NCBI RefSeq assembly: GCF_050875635.1
Contig: NZ_JBPAOH010000007.1
Span: 48,644 to 112,643, forward strand
Origin: Hassallia sp050875635
GTDB lineage: Bacteria; Cyanobacteriota; Cyanobacteriia; Cyanobacteriales; Nostocaceae
Length of the DNA: 64,000 nucleotides
Reading direction: 5' to 3'
Numbering within the stretch: the first letter of the stretch is position 1; the number at the start of each line of letters is the position of its first letter. Below, piece by piece: positions 59,031 to 64,000 of the stretch. The notes below the pieces were generated by a model. That model was not told the DNA's origin. It was given only the letters and a program-made list of their open reading frames with translations, and ran no database searches. A program made the translations under genes and the position numbers.

Positions 59031-61888
59031 TAAACGACTTTCTTACCCATTAATCTAAAGAAAATTTTCTCTGCTTCAATCCAGACAAACATTAACGCAC
59101 TAAAGCCGATGCAAACCCCTAATTCTTGTAAATTGAGATAGTGAGTACCAAAGAAAGCTCGCAGGGGTGGGACGTATACTAACATCAACTGCAAAATTGT
59201 TGTTACAACCACCGCTCCCAATACAAAGATATTAGAAAAGGGATTCATCTCTATCGTCAGTCGGCTGTTGGAGCGAATCGCGATCGCATGACCCATTTGC
59301 GCGATACACAATGTCGTAAATACCATTGTTTTCCAAGCTTCGCGATCGCCTTGATAACCAGCGGCATGGGTATGATTGTAAGCCCACCACATCAAAGCAA
59401 TCGAGATTATAGCAAAGATAATCCCAATCCGAATCATATAAGAACCCAATCCCCTGGCAAAAATACTTTCGCGAGGACTAAAAGGTGGACGCTGCATTAC
59501 GTCTGGTTCTGGAGGTTCCACAGCTAACGCTAAAGCTGGTAAACCGTCTGTTACCAAGTTCATCCATAAGATTTGTAACGGTGTCAGGGGAACACCACCC
59601 AAACCGAGTAACGGTGAAGCGGCAATTGTCAGAACTTCGCCAATGTTACTACCTAAGATGTATTTAATAAAGCGGCGAATGTTGGTATATACGACTCTAC
59701 CTTCTTTGGTGGCAGCAACAATTGTGGCAAAGTTGTCATCGAGTAATACCATGTCGCTGGCTTCTTTACTGACATCAGTGCCTGTGATGCCCATCGCGAT
59801 ACCGATATCAGCTTGTTTGAGGGCGGGGGCATCGTTGACACCATCGCCCGTCATAGCCACAAATCGACCCCGACGCTGCAATGCTTGCACAATTCGCAAT
59901 TTGTGTTCTGGGGCTACTCGTGCGTAGATGCTCACCAAGTCTACATTTTGCTCTAGTTCTTGGTCGCTCATGCGTTGCAATTCTTGACCGATGAGGACTC
60001 TATCCCCTTCTTTTGCAATTCCTAAATCGGCAGCGATCGCTCTTGCTGTTAACTGGTGATCGCCGGTGATCATTACCGGACGTATTCCCGCATCCCGACA
60101 TTCTTGCACAGCTGCCCGCACTTCTGGGCGCGGTGCATCCAGCATTCCCACCAATCCCAGCCAAACTAATTGTTGCTCGGATGTCTCATCTGAGTTTTCT
60201 GGTGGTACTTCTGTCAAGGGTTTGTAAGCGAAACCTAACACCCGTAAACCTTTACTCGCCATGTTATCATTTTCGGCGAGAATTTGCTTGCGTTGCGCGT
60301 CGGTTAAAGCTGCTGACTTATCGCCCAAATAAATCTGGGTGCAACGTGCCAAAATCAACTCTGGTGAGCCTTTGGTGAACATTAAGTAACGTTCTTGATT
60401 TAACATGTGAGCGATCGCTGGATCGACCGCTGTCAATGGCGATACTCCTGTTGATACTTCCTCAACTTGAGCAATCACGCTCATCCGCTTGCGTTCGGAA
60501 GAAAAGGGAAACTCACCAACTCGCGGTAATTTACTACCCCATTGGTCTTTTTCAATACCTGCTTTTCCGGCAAGCGTGACTAATGCACCTTCTGTCGGGT
60601 CGCCTAAAATTGTCCATTGCCCTTTTTCTTGTTGCAGCACCGAATCATTACAAACGGCACAGGCGACAAGCATTGCCGGAATTTCTGGATGTTGATCTAG
60701 AGAAACATTTTGACCGTTTAACTGAAAATCGCCTGTAGGGGCGTATCCTTCACCGGTGACGCGAAAAGACGAGTTATTGGTATAAACTGATTGCACCACC
60801 ATTTTATTTTGAGTTAGGGTGCCAGTTTTATCAGAGCAAATTGTGGTGACACTCCCCAAAGTTTCTACAGCTGGCAATTTGCGAATCAAAGCATTTCGCT
60901 TCACCATCCGCTGAGTTCCCAGAGCCAAAGTGACGGTAATTACAGCGGGTAAACCTTCGGGAACTACCGCGACTGCCATACTTAAAGAAACTTCAACAAG
61001 TTCTTGGAGGTTGCTAAAACCTCTAGCGGCGATGACACCACCGACAATGACGATCGCCACTAAAATTAAAGCACCAGCAACTAAAACGTTACCTAATTGC
61101 GTCATCCGTTGCTGTAAAGGTGTCGGTTCACTTTCTACCGACTGCAACAAAGCGGCAATTTTCCCAAGTTCTGTTGTCATTCCGGTATTCGTTACCAGAA
61201 CTTTGGCACGTCCTTGGACAACTTCTGTACCTTGAAAGACTAAATTCAGGCGATCGCCTAATGATGTTTCTTCCGGTAAAGTTAATACAGCCTGTTTATT
61301 TACAGCTTCTGCTTCGCCCGTTAGTGCCGACTCTCGAATTTGCAAATTAGACTGTTCGATTAAGCGTCCATCTGCGGCTATTTGCACCCCAGCTTCTAGG
61401 AGAATCACATCTCCAGGTACAATATCCTTGCCGGCGACATCAAGGAGTTTGCGATCGCGGATAACTCGCACATTTGGAGAAGAAAGTTTTTTCAGAGCTG
61501 CGAGGGCTTTTTCGGCACGACTTTCTTGGACATAGCCGAGTATACCATTGAGGATGACAATCGCTAAAATAGCGATCGTGTCTTTAAATGGTATTTCACC
61601 CGGCTTGAGGTTCCCCGATTGCCAATTCAGGAAGCTTAAACCTCCAGAAATCAAGGCTACAGCAATCAGCATCAACAACATAATGTTCTTGAACTGATCA
61701 AGTAGGATTTCCCAGGCACTACGACCCCCAGTTTCTTCTAGTTCATTGGTGCCGTATTTCTGCAATCGCTGTTCTACTTCTTGGGGCGTCAAGCCAGAGT
61801 CTGCGTTACTATCGAGCAGGTCTAACGCTTTATTAACTTCTAAACTATGCCAAACGGGGGCACCTTCGGGCAGAGAATTAGCAGACAT
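59030..61888 (-). CDS. calcium-type (P2A) P-type ATPase
   Basis: 952 aa from ATG 61888; a GTG at 61900 is possible. N-terminal actuator with TGEAEAVNK, phosphorylation motif CSDKTGTLTQNKM (Asp about 356), nucleotide site KGSPELIL, hinge MTGDGVNDAPALKQADIGIAMG, and about ten membrane helices (PEGL in VVPEGLPAVITVTLALG; NLVTDGLPALALAVEPPE). The E-N-N/D ligands resemble SERCA-like calcium pumps rather than K or heavy-metal types. It would export Ca or related cations. Substrate is inferred from motifs. Confidence 0.9.
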   Translation of the reverse strand: MSANSLPEGAPVWHSLEVNKALDLLDSNADSGLTPQEVEQRLQKYGTNELEETGGRSAWEILLDQFKNIMLLMLIAVALISGGLSFLNWQSGNLKPGEIPFKDTIAILAIVILNGILGYVQESRAEKALAALKKLSSPNVRVIRDRKLLDVAGKDIVPGDVILLEAGVQIAADGRLIEQSNLQIRESALTGEAEAVNKQAVLTLPEETSLGDRLNLVFQGTEVVQGRAKVLVTNTGMTTELGKIAALLQSVESEPTPLQQRMTQLGNVLVAGALILVAIVIVGGVIAARGFSNLQELVEVSLSMAVAVVPEGLPAVITVTLALGTQRMVKRNALIRKLPAVETLGSVTTICSDKTGTLTQNKMVVQSVYTNNSSFRVTGEGYAPTGDFQLNGQNVSLDQHPEIPAMLVACAVCNDSVLQQEKGQWTILGDPTEGALVTLAGKAGIEKDQWGSKLPRVGEFPFSSERKRMSVIAQVEEVSTGVSPLTAVDPAIAHMLNQERYLMFTKGSPELILARCTQIYLGDKSAALTDAQRKQILAENDNMASKGLRVLGFAYKPLTEVPPENSDETSEQQLVWLGLVGMLDAPRPEVRAAVQECRDAGIRPVMITGDHQLTARAIAADLGIAKEGDRVLIGQELQRMSDQELEQNVDLVSIYARVAPEHKLRIVQALQRRGRFVAMTGDGVNDAPALKQADIGIAMGITGTDVSKEASDMVLLDDNFATIVAATKEGRVVYTNIRRFIKYILGSNIGEVLTIAASPLLGLGGVPLTPLQILWMNLVTDGLPALALAVEPPEPDVMQRPPFSPRESIFARGLGSYMIRIGIIFAIISIALMWWAYNHTHAAGYQGDREAWKTMVFTTLCIAQMGHAIAIRSNSRLTIEMNPFSNIFVLGAVVVTTILQLMLVYVPPLRAFFGTHYLNLQELGVCIGFSALMFVWIEAEKIFFRLMGKKVV

Positions 61889-62077
61889 CGTGTTGGTCAC
61901 AGGAAATGGTTACAAAATTCGATCATAATCTTAGTGATGGCGATAAAACATCAACTAAAGTTACGTTCAGGCTGTTGCTTGGTTGTCACAGTATAAGTGT
62001 AATTCCTGAGATTCGCTAATTTTTCTTGTGAAAATGTATTATGTTTTATTACTGAAAAAAAGTTTGAATAAACACAT

Positions 62078-62242
62078 TGGGAATTGGGCATTGGGCAATT
62101 TGAGGAGGGGGAAAGGGTAAAGGGTAAAGGGTAAAGGGCAGAAAGAAGAAATATTTCTCCCCCTGCTCCCCCTGCTCCCCCTGCTCCCCCTGCTCCCCCT
62201 GCTCCCCCTGCTCCCTACTCCCCCTCCCCCCCTCCCCTCCTT
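62078..62242. repeat. fold-back repeat island (GGGTAAA / CCCTGCTCC)
   Basis: GGGTAAAGGGTAAAGGGTAA units, core GAAAGAAGAAATATTTCTC, then CCCCTGCTCCCCCTGCTCCC units. It lies in the divergent gap before the propeller-transglutaminase gene and ends 9 bp before its start codon. Confidence 0.85.
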
Positions 62243-62251
62243 TCTCGTTAA

Positions 62252-63883
62252 ATGTTTAGCCAAAGAACAATTCGACCGCTTAGTGCTGCTGCCTTATGTG
62301 GCATAGCTTTTATCCAGGATACACTCATCGCGATCGACACCCCCAAAGGGCATCTACTGCAAATCGATCCGAGCTCCGACAATACCAAAATTCTCAATTC
62401 CCACCAAGTCAGGGAATTTAGGGATGTGACAGGTCTTGCTGTGTGGTCAGATACCCTGTGGGTAACACGGGATAACAGTGTTTATTTGTGTAACCTAAAT
62501 TCTTTAGGTTTAGAGCATTTTGTTACATTACCCTATCCCGCTGACGGCGTTGCTGTTTGGGAATCAACCGTTTATGTCAGCTGCCAAAAGTTAGGCAGTA
62601 TTCTGATTTTTGACCGAGAGACGCGAAAAGAGATTACTAGATTTTATGCTCCTGGCGTTGGCGTGGAAAATTTGGTAGTAAGTGAAGAAACTCTTTGGGT
62701 TAGCGACACGATAGAGCAAACAGTTTACTGCATCGACAGAGCTACCGGAGAAGTTCAATTTAGCGTGTTAACGCCGTTTGCATGTCCTACAGGCATCGCT
62801 TTACATAAAAATGGCGAAACAGGCTCCCAAACGCTTTTCGTCGCTTATGCCTCAGAGGAGCCGTATATTCGGGATAATCCAAATGCTGACCCGAATTATG
62901 AATTGACCTATCGCGATCGCACTTTTATTCACCCGCTGTATTATCATTATGAGCCAGATAAGCGCTACGCCCTTTCTAACGGCTATTTGATAGAAATGTC
63001 TTATGCTGAAGAAATTTCTCCGTTAGAAGAGGTGTATTTACAAGATGTAGAATGGCGAATTGCTTTACCCTCAGAAACTGACCGTCAAAGAGTAAAACAC
63101 ATTGAACCGATTGGTTTGCCTTTCATAGAAGAAGAGAAAGACGGACAACGTGTGGCAGTATTTAAACTTGATACCCTCACCCCAGGTGAACGACATATAT
63201 TTGGCTGGAAAGCACTTTTAGAAGTTCGGGGCATTAAGTATCGCATCACACCCAAAGATGTAGAAGATATTCCCGAAGAATTACCATTTCAAGGTCGTTA
63301 TTTAGTAGATGATGACGACTTAGCAATGGATACTACCATAGTCCGCCGCGCCGCCCGTGATGCAGTTGCTTCAGAAACCAATTTGCTGCGGAAAATGTAC
63401 AATATCCGCAATTACGTTTACGACGAATTATCATATGGCATCAAACCATACATTGACACGCCAGATATAGTTTTAGAACGCGGTGTTGGTTCTTGTGGGG
63501 AATATGTCGGCGTATTGCTTGCTTTATGCCGTTTAAATGATATTCCCTGTCGCACTGTCGGGCGCTATAAATGCCCTCCTATGGGCGAACATAAAAATGT
63601 CCCGCTACAACCTGACTTTAATCACGTTTGGTTAGAATTCTACGTTCCGAATTTTGGCTGGTTGCCAATGGAATCAAATCCTGATGATATTGGTAATCGC
63701 GGTCCTTATCCCACACGCTTTTTTATGGGCTTATGTTGGTATCATATCGAAATAGGCAAAGGTATCACCTTTGAAAGTTTGAGCAGTAAAGGTACACGCT
63801 TAACTAAAGAAGATGTGGCGATCGGTGATTTGGCGATTAATCACATTCAGTTTACGATTCTTGAAGAATTACCGCCTTTTTAG
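62252..63883 (+). CDS. beta-propeller/transglutaminase-like protein
   Basis: 543 aa. Residues 1-250 have repeating LWVTRDN / VYVSCQK / LWVSDTI blades of an SMP-30/NHL-like propeller, 340-500 a transglutaminase-like (papain-fold) core: catalytic Cys415 (GVGSCGEYVGVLLALC), His458 (FNHVWLEFYVP), acidic residue in MESNPDD. No signal peptide, so probably cytoplasmic. Similar fused proteins are known in cyanobacteria as uncharacterised transglutaminase-domain proteins. The start at ATG 62252 follows a repeat island without a good ribosome-binding site, so it is moderately certain. Confidence 0.85.
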   Translation: MFSQRTIRPLSAAALCGIAFIQDTLIAIDTPKGHLLQIDPSSDNTKILNSHQVREFRDVTGLAVWSDTLWVTRDNSVYLCNLNSLGLEHFVTLPYPADGVAVWESTVYVSCQKLGSILIFDRETRKEITRFYAPGVGVENLVVSEETLWVSDTIEQTVYCIDRATGEVQFSVLTPFACPTGIALHKNGETGSQTLFVAYASEEPYIRDNPNADPNYELTYRDRTFIHPLYYHYEPDKRYALSNGYLIEMSYAEEISPLEEVYLQDVEWRIALPSETDRQRVKHIEPIGLPFIEEEKDGQRVAVFKLDTLTPGERHIFGWKALLEVRGIKYRITPKDVEDIPEELPFQGRYLVDDDDLAMDTTIVRRAARDAVASETNLLRKMYNIRNYVYDELSYGIKPYIDTPDIVLERGVGSCGEYVGVLLALCRLNDIPCRTVGRYKCPPMGEHKNVPLQPDFNHVWLEFYVPNFGWLPMESNPDDIGNRGPYPTRFFMGLCWYHIEIGKGITFESLSSKGTRLTKEDVAIGDLAINHIQFTILEELPPF

Positions 63884-64000
63884 CAACCTATAACTATTTA
63901 TTACCTTCGCGTTCTTCTCGTCTTCGCGGGTGAAAAGGAGTGCCGAAACACAAAGAAACAAAAAAAAAGAAGAAGGAAATACTTTTGAACTCTGTAGAGA
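63884..64000. other. window end, no gene
   Basis: 117 bp after the propeller gene. Only low-complexity A-rich sequence (AAAAAAAGAAGAAGG) is seen. Confidence 0.5.

Noticed and set aside
1..64000. tRNA, rRNA, tmRNA or transposase genes
   Set aside because: I looked along both strands and recognised none; a covariance-model search would be needed to exclude small RNAs.

Overview
The window is a piece of a cyanobacterial chromosome. The evidence is the many GCGATCGC (HIP1) octamers inside and between genes, islands of short tandem heptanucleotide repeats (CCCAATG / GGGCATT type) that are typical of filamentous cyanobacteria, and cyanobacterial gene types: an SLH-domain porin, a BgtB-type amino-acid transporter, a DUF1361 protein and very large caspase-STAND-WD40 proteins. 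I cannot name the species. I see no rRNA, tRNA, CRISPR array or transposase.

Region by region. 1-8300: housekeeping genes on both strands (a partial RNB-family ribonuclease, ClpP, a DUF255 thioredoxin-like protein, a VOC protein, a MazF-like toxin/antitoxin pair whose toxin looks frameshifted, MobA). 8460-15540: uptake genes (a BgtB-type amino-acid ABC fusion; a FecCD/FecE/FecB-like metal-chelate ABC set) with a methyltransferase and a 2OG-Fe dioxygenase. 16009-34249: the most striking part, an 18-kb island with four proteins that start with a caspase (C14) domain. One is fused to a lipase-like alpha/beta hydrolase and a C-terminal membrane anchor. Three share a caspase-STAND NTPase-membrane segment chassis; two of these end in 14 WD40 repeats and the third has no sensor. 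A 69-aa helical protein and a serine hydrolase sit between them. This resembles an NLR-like regulated cell-death or defence locus. 34439-42010: a pentapeptide-repeat protein, a MOSC protein, an FTR1 iron permease with a ferritin-like protein, a helix-hairpin-helix lipoprotein and a Tat-exported multicopper oxidase (a likely ferroxidase-permease iron importer), then CbtB and a multi-pass protein. 42215-45250: a CbiMNQO cobalt/nickel ECF transporter. 45572-53382: secreted and membrane proteins (lipoprotein, iron-uptake-type porin, GATPI-repeat protein, DUF1361, a baeRF-like protein). 53485-64000: a PEP-synthase-like protein, MgtC, RecF, a Ca-type P-ATPase and a beta-propeller/transglutaminase protein.

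The second theme is repeats. Many intergenic gaps hold a low-complexity island built the same way: a G-rich short tandem repeat, a unique AT-rich core, then a C-rich tandem repeat, so the whole can fold back on itself. Two cores recur at several loci. Such islands have also entered coding sequences without breaking the frame: in two of the caspase-STAND genes (at the same codon position) and in the porin. A separate 47-bp element with two hairpins and compensatory base changes occurs between genes and once inside a gene. A roughly 100-bp MITE-like element with terminal inverted repeats occurs twice.
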